Origin: Mariniphaga sp.
GTDB lineage: Bacteria > Bacteroidota > Bacteroidia > Bacteroidales > Prolixibacteraceae
DNA: 13,994 nt
Reading direction: 5' to 3'
Assembly: GCA_013203525.1 (NCBI GenBank)
Contig: JABMQB010000607.1
Coordinates: 1 to 13,994, forward strand
The stretch's first letter is position 1. Every line of letters begins with the position of its first letter. Under the pieces are notes generated by a model. That model was not told the origin of the DNA, did not search any database, and saw only the letters and a list, made by a program, of their open reading frames with translations. The position numbers were made by a program, and so were the translations under genes. Of the stretch, positions 7,804 to 13,994 are shown piece after piece.

Positions 7804-8553
7804 ATGCAAAATATTATAAAAACAATAATAGTTGAAGATGAAGAATTGGCACGTAGCCTTCTGAAAACATACCTTATGAACTTTGATAATATTGAATTGA
7901 TTCATGAATGTGAAAACGGTTTTGAAGGGGTTAAAATGATTAATGAATTAAAACCAGATTTGGTTTTCCTTGATATACAAATGCCAAAAATTACTGGTTT
8001 TGAAATGCTTGAACTGTTAGAGCATAAGCCACAAATAATTTTTACTACGGCCTACGATCAATACGCTTTAAAGGCATTTGAATACAATGCAGCCGATTAT
8101 TTATTAAAGCCATTCTCGAGGGAAAGGTTAGAATCAGCTGTCGATAAAGTAGTTGGGAAGCTTCAACAGCAGGAACCTTCATCTGATATAATTGAGAATA
8201 TTACAAATTTTCCGGTAGGTGAGTATCTTGATAGGGTAGTTGTTAAAGACCGGCATAAAATAAATATAATTGCCGTTGATAAAATAAGGTATTTTGAATC
8301 AATGGATGATTACGTTCTGATTTATACTAAAGAGGGAAGGCACCTGAAACAGAAAACTATGAAGTATTTTGAGAGTTCATTAAATCCTAAAGAGTTTATA
8401 CGTATTCACCGGTCGTATATTGTAAGGGTTGATGAAATAGCTGAAATACAACAATATGAAAAGGAATCTTATATAGTCATTCTTCACGATAAGGTAAAGT
8501 TAAAAGTTAGTAAATCAGGCTATAAGCGAATAAAGGAAGTACTCAGTTTTTAG
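7804..8553 (+). CDS. LytTR-family response regulator
   Basis: This 249-aa protein has an N-terminal receiver domain (about 5-118). The acidic pocket is Glu11/Asp12, the phospho-acceptor is Asp57 in 'FLDIQMP', Thr81/Thr82 follow the fourth strand, and the conserved Lys102 is in 'LLKPF'. A LytTR DNA-binding domain (about 150-249) follows; it shows 'IRYFESMDDYVLIYT' and 'FIRIHRSYIV', both typical of this beta-fold domain. It should be phosphorylated by the LytS-type kinase encoded 6 bp upstream and then bind promoters as a dimer, possibly including its own operon. Its stop codon (TAG 8551-8553) directly abuts the stop of the DUF4412 gene on the other strand, leaving no room for a separate terminator. 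Confidence 0.95.
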   Translation: MQNIIKTIIVEDEELARSLLKTYLMNFDNIELIHECENGFEGVKMINELKPDLVFLDIQMPKITGFEMLELLEHKPQIIFTTAYDQYALKAFEYNAADYLLKPFSRERLESAVDKVVGKLQQQEPSSDIIENITNFPVGEYLDRVVVKDRHKINIIAVDKIRYFESMDDYVLIYTKEGRHLKQKTMKYFESSLNPKEFIRIHRSYIVRVDEIAEIQQYEKESYIVILHDKVKLKVSKSGYKRIKEVLSF

Positions 8554-9513
8554 TTATTCCTGTTGAGGCAAATTTAACGATCCCAGATTCATAATTTCAT
8601 ACGCTGAAAGATCTATTTTTTTGCTGATTTTTTCGTTGATTTCAGTAATCTTCATAATGCTTTTTTCGTTGGTAGCTTTATCTGTCGATTCGGCTTCCAT
8701 GATAAAACCTCCGGAGAATCCATTTAAAAATCCTGCATTCATATTAAAGGAAGAATATAAATTGTGGGTTTTCAACATTTTGTCTTTTGTTACCCAGACA
8801 TTCGACTTTGCACTTTCATCTTCATAAACATACTCTTCGCATTTATATCCAAGTATTTTTTTAGTGCGGCCAGTACTTTTTGCTTTACTCGAAAAAACTT
8901 CATTATCCTGATCTTCATCTATGTTTTCCTGAGCATAAGCTCCAAGTTGAGCCATATCAATGCCGGTTACCACCCCTTTCTTTTCACCATCATCTTCCGA
9001 CAAAATTATCGAGGCTTTATTTTTCTGATCCAATATAAAAAATCCCTTTTTATCTTCTGAATCATCATCCCCTTCAAATTCATAGGCAAATACATCGCTG
9101 TCATTATTAAAAAATGAATTTATATGGCCTGTACTTTCCAGGTTACCATCAGTGTATGTTTCGATATCCATTTTGATATTCGATGAAAAGCTGTAACTAT
9201 CTTCTATTTCAACCGGTGTAGAATTTACACCCATTCGGCTCATAATATTTTTTACCCTTTCATTGTCTCTTTCTTCACGAGTTTTATCTGAATTGGTTGA
9301 TATGGAATCATTATTATCAAAAGCTTCATCTAGCTTTTTATCAATCTCTTCATCAACCTTTTCTTCAATTTTCTCTTCAATTTTTTTACTAACCCGCTCT
9401 TCAACTTTATTTTTAGCTTTATTGGAAATTCTTTTAAGCAATCCCTGGGCTTCGCAATTATTATACGAGGTGAATACAAATGCAATGATAAGGAGCAAAA
9501 CAATTTTCTTCAT
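8554..9513 (-). CDS. Secreted DUF4412-domain protein with tetrad-repeat charged helix
   Basis: The start chosen is the ATG at 9513 (319 aa). It gives a textbook signal peptide, 'MKKIVLLLIIAFVFTS', with probable cleavage after 'CEAQ' near residue 23. The longer frame from 9567 would put 18 polar residues in front of it. Residues 25-65 form a very charged helix with hydrophobic residues at every fourth position (L25, I29, A33, V37, V41, I45, I49, V53, I57, L61, F65). The rest (about 100-310) looks like the DUF4412 domain of Bacteroidota envelope proteins: alternating strands, 'GYKCEEYVYED', and a C-terminal 'KITEINEKISKKIDLSAYEIM'. The function of this family is not known to me. Cys20 does not sit in a good lipobox, so it is probably periplasmic or exported rather than a lipoprotein. 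A TAnnTTTG element lies 54 bp upstream. Confidence 0.8.
   Translation of the reverse strand: MKKIVLLLIIAFVFTSYNNCEAQGLLKRISNKAKNKVEERVSKKIEEKIEEKVDEEIDKKLDEAFDNNDSISTNSDKTREERDNERVKNIMSRMGVNSTPVEIEDSYSFSSNIKMDIETYTDGNLESTGHINSFFNNDSDVFAYEFEGDDDSEDKKGFFILDQKNKASIILSEDDGEKKGVVTGIDMAQLGAYAQENIDEDQDNEVFSSKAKSTGRTKKILGYKCEEYVYEDESAKSNVWVTKDKMLKTHNLYSSFNMNAGFLNGFSGGFIMEAESTDKATNEKSIMKITEINEKISKKIDLSAYEIMNLGSLNLPQQE
9319..9441 (-). repeat. 12-nt-periodic coding repeat (tetrad charged helix)
   Basis: This encodes residues 25-65 of the DUF4412 protein. Hydrophobic residues recur with an exact spacing of four for eleven positions, separated by K/E/D-rich triplets such as EER, SKK, EEK, EEK, DEE, DKK. 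At DNA level adjacent 12-nt units are similar (repeated TCTTCAATTTT-like blocks near 9360-9385 on the + strand). This suggests growth by short tandem duplication. Confidence 0.6.
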
Positions 9514-9566
9514 AATATATAATTTAAAAAGATATGTTCGAATTTCGTGATTATTTTGTTGTATCA

Positions 9567-9574
9567 CAAATGTA
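9567..9574 (-). promoter_or_regulatory. Candidate -7 promoter element for the DUF4412 gene (TACATTTG)
   Basis: Read on the minus strand, this is TACATTTG, an exact TAnnTTTG match 54 bp upstream of the ATG at 9513. It also supports the downstream start: with this promoter the longer ORF start at 9567 would lie inside the promoter and not in the transcript. No clear -33 element is seen. The rest of 9514-9735 shows no gene. Confidence 0.35.
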
Positions 9575-9735
9575 TTATTGAAATTATGAAGTGTTTAATA
9601 TAAAATTAGAATGCAAAGGAAACGTTTTTTTTAAAAGACCGATTCCTTTTTTGAATGTATAAAGTGAAAAATTTTTGACTTAACATTAATTTATAATAAT
9701 AACAACCTTTACTCTCAGCACAATGTACTATACAA

Positions 9736-12345
9736 TTATTTTCTTCTCCGCTGATAATAAGGTTTCTTTTCCATCGTAAAATTCCAGGTAAGTTTAGTAC
9801 CTATCATACGTGGAGCACCCGGAATAAAAGTGGGAACTCCAAATAAACTTCCTGTATTTCCGGCGCTGATTAAGTACTTTTCACCTAATAAATTATTGGC
9901 ATAAACCGAAAAAGTAATATTAGGATCGTTAAATTTTAATCCTGTTTGAAGATTTAGCAATCCGTAAGCATCTTGTTCCAGCCCTTCGGTATTGGCATCT
10001 TCAAAATAGAATTGCGATTTAAATGAATAAGTTGGCAAAAGGAAGAACTTCATTGTTTCACCAATAGCTGCTGTAAGGTTTAATCCAACTCCAAAACTAT
10101 GGTCGGGCGTAAGCCTGAAACTATTTCCCGCATATAGCTGTTCATTCCCGTTATGATCTATGCTGTCAAAACGCGCATGCGAATAGGCATAGTTTCCAAA
10201 TATTTCTATGTTTTTATTTATGGCGTATTTTAATGTTGCTTCAACTCCATAAGCAGTTGCTTTTCCACCATCCTTAATCAGGTAATTAAATTCCCCGGTC
10301 GATGGGTCAGCTATCCAGGCACTGGTTTGGAAATCGGCATAATTAAAATAATATATGCCAATATCAGTCCATAGCCGGCTCCAGAAAATTCCTTTAAAAC
10401 CCATTTCAAAATTATCCACAATTTCGGCAGCCAAAGTTTCTGATTCACCATTAGAAGAAAATTGAAGAACTTTTGGGCGGCGTCCTTTGGAGTAATTCCA
10501 GTAAATATTGGCATTCTCGGTGAGTTTAATATTTAATCCTGCCCGGTAAGTTAGTGCCATTGAATTATCTTTTATTTCCTTTTTTTCAGAAGGTTTGAAA
10601 AACAGGTTTGGGTAATTTCCGGTTAGCATTCCAAGAGTCGATGGAGTACTTTCTAAAAGAGGTGTTTCGCTGTTTAATTTAAATCGGTCGTAAATAATCC
10701 TTACTCCGGCAGTAACTCTTAACCACCATGTTAGGTTATAAGTTGCATCGGCAAAAGCTTCATACGATTGGTTTAAAGCCTCTGCTTTGTTAATTTCTTT
10801 ATGATTAATTGGTAATGGCATACCTCCAAGTGATCCTAATTCAGGAATAGGAGGGAGTGCAGGAACTGTTATAGGTTGCCCATTGGGCATAACCAAATTG
10901 TTTGGGTCAAAAAACAAATGGAACATATGTTGTTCATTCGGACCAAACCAGTAATCCTGGCTGGCATTTTCGCGCCAGTAGCTCGCTCCAATAAACCCGT
11001 TGAGTTTGCTGTTTCTTGAGAAATTATACCTTAATTCCTGAGTAAATTGGTTAGCCTTATTATCTTCCGACATATTGATGGCTTCTGCTGCAGTACCATC
11101 ACCATCCCACATAGCATAGGCAGTATTAGTTCGGTATGAGGTAATTGAGGTAATGTAATTATGCTCGGTTAAATAGTGACGGGCATTTAATATAGTTGTC
11201 AAAACATCTTTTTGAGTTTTTAGGTCTTCTCCTTTATCAAGCGATGCTTCATAGCCAAACACATCTGTAATTCCATTTGTATTTGGGAACATTTTACTCA
11301 TAAATGCAGTTCCTGGGGCATCGTCTTTCTGGTAATTAACTTCCAAATCGAACCGGGTAAAAACAGAGGGAATAAAACGCAGAGAAAACCTTCCGGCTAT
11401 TGTATTGAGTCCGTTTAAGGTTCCACCAAAAGTATTGTTAACATAACCATCGCGGAAGTTATAACTACCAGCTGCCCGAACCATTAACTTGTTTTCAAGA
11501 ATTGGAATGTTAACTGCTCCTTCAGCACCTTTTTGTCCAAAATCGCCATATCGGGCTGAAGCATATCCTTCGCCAATGTTGGTTGGTTTTTTACTCAGAA
11601 AATGGATGGCACCAATTTGAGCTCCACGGCCAAACAATGTACCTTGTGGCCCTTTGTGTACTTCAACACGTTCCATATCGTACAACTCAGTAATTGAACC
11701 ACTTCCCCGACTAATAGGAATATTATTATAAAACACCGAAACCCGTGGTTGAGCGTTTGGGCTTACTTCGTCGCTTGTTAACCCTCTTATTACATAACTG
11801 GGGCGTAAAGTATTTTGAATCCGTACATTTAATCCGGGAATAAAATCGGAAAGATGGTTTAATTCTTTTATATCAAGCCTTCCGATTGTTTTATTATCAA
11901 TTACACTAATAGTGGATGGCACATCAAGAATTTGTTGCTCCCTTTTTTGTGACGAAACAACAATTGGATCAAGATTTACCGCTTCTTCATCTAATGTGAA
12001 ATATAATTCGTTTGGTCCATCTTGAAGGACAATATCAATGTATTTTGATTTGTATCCGATAAATGATGCCTCTATTCGTTGGCGGCCAGAACTTAATCCC
12101 GTTAACAAGTATTCACCATCGGAATTGGCATGAACACCCAGACGGGTTCCGGGTAAAATTACCGACGCACCCGGAAGCAGTACATCGTCCTCATCCATTA
12201 CTTTACCCCATAGGTAAATTTCAGGTAGATCACGGTTCACTGATTCAACACTGCGGTATTTGCGTTTTACTTTGTCTCTTTTCTTTTGAGAGAATGATGG
12301 AGTACATAATAATAGTACAAGAAGTAATAATATAACTCTTTTCAT
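9736..12345 (-). CDS. TonB-dependent outer-membrane receptor with CarboxypepD_reg-like N-terminal domain
   Basis: I set the start at the ATG at 12345 (869 aa), because it opens with a signal peptide 'MKRVILLLLVLLLCTPSFSQ'; the longer frame from 12468 adds 41 residues that would bury it. After a basic linker comes a CarboxypepD_reg-like domain (about 45-118, with 'SDGEYLLTGL' and 'FIGYKSKYIDIVL'). A TonB-box-like 'LDPIVVSSQKREQ' follows (125-137), then the plug (about 140-255, with 'MERVEVHKGPQGTLFGRGA') and a 22-strand-type barrel to about 855. The end 'GTKLTWNF' is followed by a short basic tail. The protein imports a ligand across the outer membrane using TonB energy. The plug style and the lack of a SusD partner suggest a siderophore- or cofactor-type receptor rather than a SusC glycan importer, but the ligand cannot be read from sequence. 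The gene appears monocistronic. Confidence 0.93.
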   Translation of the reverse strand: MKRVILLLLVLLLCTPSFSQKKRDKVKRKYRSVESVNRDLPEIYLWGKVMDEDDVLLPGASVILPGTRLGVHANSDGEYLLTGLSSGRQRIEASFIGYKSKYIDIVLQDGPNELYFTLDEEAVNLDPIVVSSQKREQQILDVPSTISVIDNKTIGRLDIKELNHLSDFIPGLNVRIQNTLRPSYVIRGLTSDEVSPNAQPRVSVFYNNIPISRGSGSITELYDMERVEVHKGPQGTLFGRGAQIGAIHFLSKKPTNIGEGYASARYGDFGQKGAEGAVNIPILENKLMVRAAGSYNFRDGYVNNTFGGTLNGLNTIAGRFSLRFIPSVFTRFDLEVNYQKDDAPGTAFMSKMFPNTNGITDVFGYEASLDKGEDLKTQKDVLTTILNARHYLTEHNYITSITSYRTNTAYAMWDGDGTAAEAINMSEDNKANQFTQELRYNFSRNSKLNGFIGASYWRENASQDYWFGPNEQHMFHLFFDPNNLVMPNGQPITVPALPPIPELGSLGGMPLPINHKEINKAEALNQSYEAFADATYNLTWWLRVTAGVRIIYDRFKLNSETPLLESTPSTLGMLTGNYPNLFFKPSEKKEIKDNSMALTYRAGLNIKLTENANIYWNYSKGRRPKVLQFSSNGESETLAAEIVDNFEMGFKGIFWSRLWTDIGIYYFNYADFQTSAWIADPSTGEFNYLIKDGGKATAYGVEATLKYAINKNIEIFGNYAYSHARFDSIDHNGNEQLYAGNSFRLTPDHSFGVGLNLTAAIGETMKFFLLPTYSFKSQFYFEDANTEGLEQDAYGLLNLQTGLKFNDPNITFSVYANNLLGEKYLISAGNTGSLFGVPTFIPGAPRMIGTKLTWNFTMEKKPYYQRRRK

Positions 12346-12416
12346 GGCTTTAAGATATTTTCTGAGAAACGGAATTAAATTTAAATTGGTATTAAAAGGT
12401 TTAATTGATTTCAGTG

Positions 12417-12424
12417 CAAATTTA
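12417..12424 (-). promoter_or_regulatory. Candidate -7 promoter element for the TonB receptor (TAAATTTG)
   Basis: On the minus strand this reads TAAATTTG, matching TAnnTTTG, 72 bp upstream of the ATG at 12345. A second exact match (TATTTTTG) lies further out at 12477-12484. If 12417-12424 is used, the longer start at 12468 is not transcribed, which agrees with the signal-peptide-based start. No Fur-box-like inverted repeat was recognised here. Confidence 0.3.
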
Positions 12425-12541
12425 TTTTTTTTAAATGAATTTGAAAACAACATTTGATGAATTGACATCTTGTTAACAAAAATAGCTGTTTAAACAGGAT
12501 AAAAACTATTTTGTGAATTTTGACATCTTTAAATTTAAAGG

Positions 12542-13005
12542 TTATTTAATAGAATAAACAGGAAGCTTTAACCATAGCGATAATTCATCAATTCGGTCTT
12601 GTGCATCATCCAGGGTTTTGCATTTTTTTACCGGAAAATCGGGATTGTGTTTTTTATTAATCAGAAATATCCTAAAATCATTTTCTTCCATAGTTGTACT
12701 CCGGTTCGACATACTCATTATTTTTGAATAGCTTTTTACAGGAACCGTAGCTAATCCTGTAAACTGGTCCAATGATATCCATTTGCCTGTTTTAAAAATG
12801 CCAAACAGATTCTGGAACATGCGTAATTCCCGTTTTTCTGTATCGATTTGAATACCAGAGTGTGTAAATAAAATAAAGCTCCGGTAATAATTAGTAAAAT
12901 CGGCCATATATAAACAATCGTAAGGCAACCCACAACTAAAAAAATTAGTCCGGGGAGTAATGACATTTTTCCAAATGATTTATCTAGTCGGTTACTGATG
13001 ATCAT
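12542..13005 (-). pseudogene. Frameshifted small two-helix membrane protein gene
   Basis: Two overlapping minus-strand frames together make one coherent protein of about 154 aa. The first frame (ATG at 13005) gives a polar start 'MIISNRLDKSFGKMS' and two close hydrophobic helices (about 16-32 and 33-47). It then turns into implausible Cys/basic sequence. The second frame, entered near 12863-12873, continues with 'FTHSGIQIDTEKRELR', 'FGIFKTGKWISLDQ' and a soluble domain to the stop at 12542. Adding one T in the T/A-rich run there joins them as '...GALFYFTHSGIQID...'. This layout resembles small Bacteroidota proteins with two helices and a PH-like domain; I know no function. The break could be a real inactivating deletion or a sequencing error in a homopolymer-rich spot. 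No perfect X-XXY-YYZ slippery site is seen, so programmed frameshifting is less likely. Confidence 0.7.
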
Positions 13006-13383
13006 CTATAAACTTTCAATTGATAGATTTAAAGTTAGAAAATAAATTATGCTTTTTAATTTTTATTAAAATTTTCTTTACTAAAAATATGTACCATTGG
13101 AACAAATATAATTATAAGGGGGATAATTTTTAAAAGAAAATAAATCAGTTAAAGAAATGATAGAATTAACTGGACTACTTGAAAGAAATATAAGACAAAG
13201 ATTATCTAAACTGAAGTTAAAATTGTCTGAACGAAAATAAAATCCATTCCAAGTCAAAGTCTCACACAAATAATCAAAATGCTGATAATCATGTGAATTG
13301 GGGGGTTATGGAAAATTAATTTTTGTTAATCTCATAATTTTAATTTACCTTACATGTAAAACTAATATTAAATTTAACTACAT
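13006..13383. other. Gene-poor AT-rich stretch
   Basis: These 378 bp between the frameshifted gene and the PPC-domain gene hold no full-length gene. They contain a winged-helix-like remnant (13127-13240, +), a minus-strand TAnnTTTG match (13103-13110) about 98 bp upstream of the ATG at 13005, and a 10-bp palindrome TTACATGTAA (13350-13359) 24 bp before the ATG at 13384. A 62-aa minus-strand frame here is antisense to the remnant and looks random. Confidence 0.5.
13127..13240 (+). pseudogene. Helix-turn-helix gene remnant (C-terminal fragment)
   Basis: A 37-codon frame, open between a TAA at 13124-13126 and a TAA at 13238-13240, reads as a compact helix-turn-helix. Its parts are 'FLKENKSVKEMIELTGL', then 'LERNIRQRLSKLK' and a basic tail. 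The pattern (helix, turn with T-G-L, recognition helix with R-x-I-R-x-x-L-x-x-L) is like the winged-helix C-termini of many transcription regulators and AlbA/Fic-type proteins. The frame just before, shifted by one base, has an ATG at 13089 and runs 14 codons to 'YKGDNF', so the gene may have decayed through a frameshift. An internal ATG (13157) could start a 27-aa peptide, but that would lose the first helix. The family is inferred by eye only. Confidence 0.4.
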
Positions 13384-13994
13384 ATGAAATGCCGAAAAAT
13401 TATACAGTCACAACATGTTGTTTTAAGATTATTGTTAATTTTATTTGTTCTGTTTTTTACTTCTTTTAATCTTTTTGCACAAGAAAACGAGCCAAACAAC
13501 ACAGCCGCCAATGCGAATAATTTTGGATTAAATTCAACCATTACTGCTTACATTGGAACAGATAATGATGCGTTTGATTGGTTCAGTATTACAATTCCTG
13601 AAGAGGGGAGTTTAAAAGTTAAATCTACTTCAGCTGAAAATGATTATTATTATATTAATCTGATTGATGTAGATGCAGAGAGGATACTATCTTCAGCAAC
13701 TGTCTCTTCAGGAGAAACAGATTCTATCTCCAGAATAAATTTACAAGCCGGAACTTATTATGTACAAGTTGCAAAAAGTGGTAGTTATGTTGGCACTTAT
13801 ACTTTAAGGAATACTTTTACTCCAGCATTACTTAATAATGATTCTGAGCCAAACGACAAGGTAGAAGAAGCAAAAGTACTTGCCATAAATAGTTCTACCA
13901 CAGGAAGACTAAATTATGTTTTGGAAAATGTAGCTGATTTGGCTGATTGGTATAGCATCACAATTCCCGAGGAGGGCACTTTGAAAATTACATC
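13384..13994 (+). CDS. Secreted protein with tandem PPC-like domains, N-terminal part (3' end outside window)
   Basis: The frame is open from the ATG at 13384 to the window end (203 complete codons). Residues 1-33 form a long signal peptide: basic 'MKCRKIIQSQ', a hydrophobic core at about 12-30, and likely cleavage after 'LFAQ'. Then come tandem beta domains that look like bacterial pre-peptidase C-terminal (PPC) domains. Copy 1 starts at 'ENEPNNTAANA' (34) and copy 2 at 'DSEPNDKVEEA' (153). Each has a 'DWFSITIPEEG'/'DWYSITIPEEG' strand, at 65-75 and 188-198, and copy 1 has 'LQAGTYYVQVAKSGSYVGTYTL' further on. The repeat is about 120 residues. Such domains occur in secreted peptidases and in large surface or T9SS-exported proteins; the catalytic or adhesive part, if any, is beyond the window. 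Confidence 0.85.
   Translation, partial: MKCRKIIQSQHVVLRLLLILFVLFFTSFNLFAQENEPNNTAANANNFGLNSTITAYIGTDNDAFDWFSITIPEEGSLKVKSTSAENDYYYINLIDVDAERILSSATVSSGETDSISRINLQAGTYYVQVAKSGSYVGTYTLRNTFTPALLNNDSEPNDKVEEAKVLAINSSTTGRLNYVLENVADLADWYSITIPEEGTLKIT
13489..13994 (+). repeat. Tandem PPC-domain coding repeat (about 360 nt unit)
   Basis: Two copies are visible, starting near 13489 and 13846; the second is cut by the window end. The 'EPN' anchors are 119 codons apart and the 'SITIPEEG' anchors 123 codons apart. DNA identity is highest around the PEEG strand (ATTACAATTCCTGAAGAGGG versus ATCACAATTCCCGAGGAGGG). The divergence elsewhere points to an old duplication rather than a recent one. Confidence 0.75.

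Noticed and set aside
9615..9650. AAAGGAA ... TTCCTTTT inverted arms between the TonB receptor and the DUF4412 gene, as a terminator
   Set aside because: Only a 7-bp stem with a loop over 20 nt, and the T-run lies on the strand opposite to the flanking genes' transcription.
9736..12345. SusC-type glycan importer
   Set aside because: No SusD-like lipoprotein gene next to it, and the plug region ('VEVHKGPQGTLFGRGA', 'SSQKREQ') looks more like siderophore- or cofactor-type receptors.
12863..12873. Programmed -1 ribosomal frameshift in the small membrane protein gene
   Set aside because: The switch would be in the -1 direction, but no perfect X-XXY-YYZ heptamer in the right phase and no following hairpin are visible; deletion or sequencing error is simpler.
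13081..13269. 62-aa minus-strand ORF in the intergenic stretch
   Set aside because: Composition is random-looking (many F, N, Y, S), no motif, no family resemblance, and it is antisense to the more convincing helix-turn-helix frame.
13350..13359. TTACATGTAA palindrome as an operator for the PPC-domain gene
   Set aside because: Ten-bp AT-rich palindromes are common by chance and no promoter element in register could be identified nearby.

Overview
The window looks like chromosomal DNA of a member of the Bacteroidota, probably a marine or anaerobic Bacteroidales/Marinilabiliales-like lineage. That rank is inference. The support is low GC, a CarboxypepD_reg-type N-terminal domain on a TonB-dependent receptor, a DUF4412 secreted protein, GlnRS-based tRNA charging, LytS/LytTR signalling, and several copies of the Bacteroidota -7 promoter element TAnnTTTG close upstream of genes. 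No rRNA, tRNA, CRISPR array, insertion sequence or phage gene was recognised.

Layout, left to right. (1) 1-408: 3' end of a DUF418 membrane protein on the + strand, followed with no gap by a doubtful 64-aa ORF on the - strand. (2) 713-3486, - strand: folB (dihydroneopterin aldolase), then a 775-aa periplasmic-TPR hybrid-less sensor histidine kinase. (3) 3621-5321, + strand: glnS, divergent from folB. (4) 5594-8553, + strand: a tight four-gene operon. It holds a small LiaI-like membrane protein with a His/Phe-rich loop, a LiaF-like protein with paralogous membrane segments plus a C-terminal FGG-repeat domain, a LytS-type histidine kinase and a LytTR response regulator. This is most simply read as an envelope-stress sensing module in which the two membrane proteins modulate the kinase/regulator pair. 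A 15-bp perfect palindrome and a TAnnTTTG element sit just in front of it. (5) 8554-9513, - strand: a secreted DUF4412 protein, exactly abutting the regulator gene tail to tail, with a striking strict 4-residue-period charged helix. (6) 9736-12345, - strand: a stand-alone TonB-dependent receptor with no SusD partner. (7) 12542-13005, - strand: a small two-helix membrane protein gene broken by a single-base frameshift. (8) 13006-13383: a gene-poor stretch holding what appears to be a winged-helix remnant. (9) 13384 to the window end, + strand: the start of a secreted protein built of tandem PPC-like beta domains.

Three annotated starts differ from the longest open frames (LiaF-like 5994, DUF4412 protein 9513, TonB receptor 12345). 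In the last two the longer start would bury the signal peptide. The most interesting items are the His/Phe-rich LiaI-LiaF-LytS-LytTR module with its palindrome, the tetrad-repeat helix in the DUF4412 protein, the frameshifted membrane gene, and the helix-turn-helix remnant.
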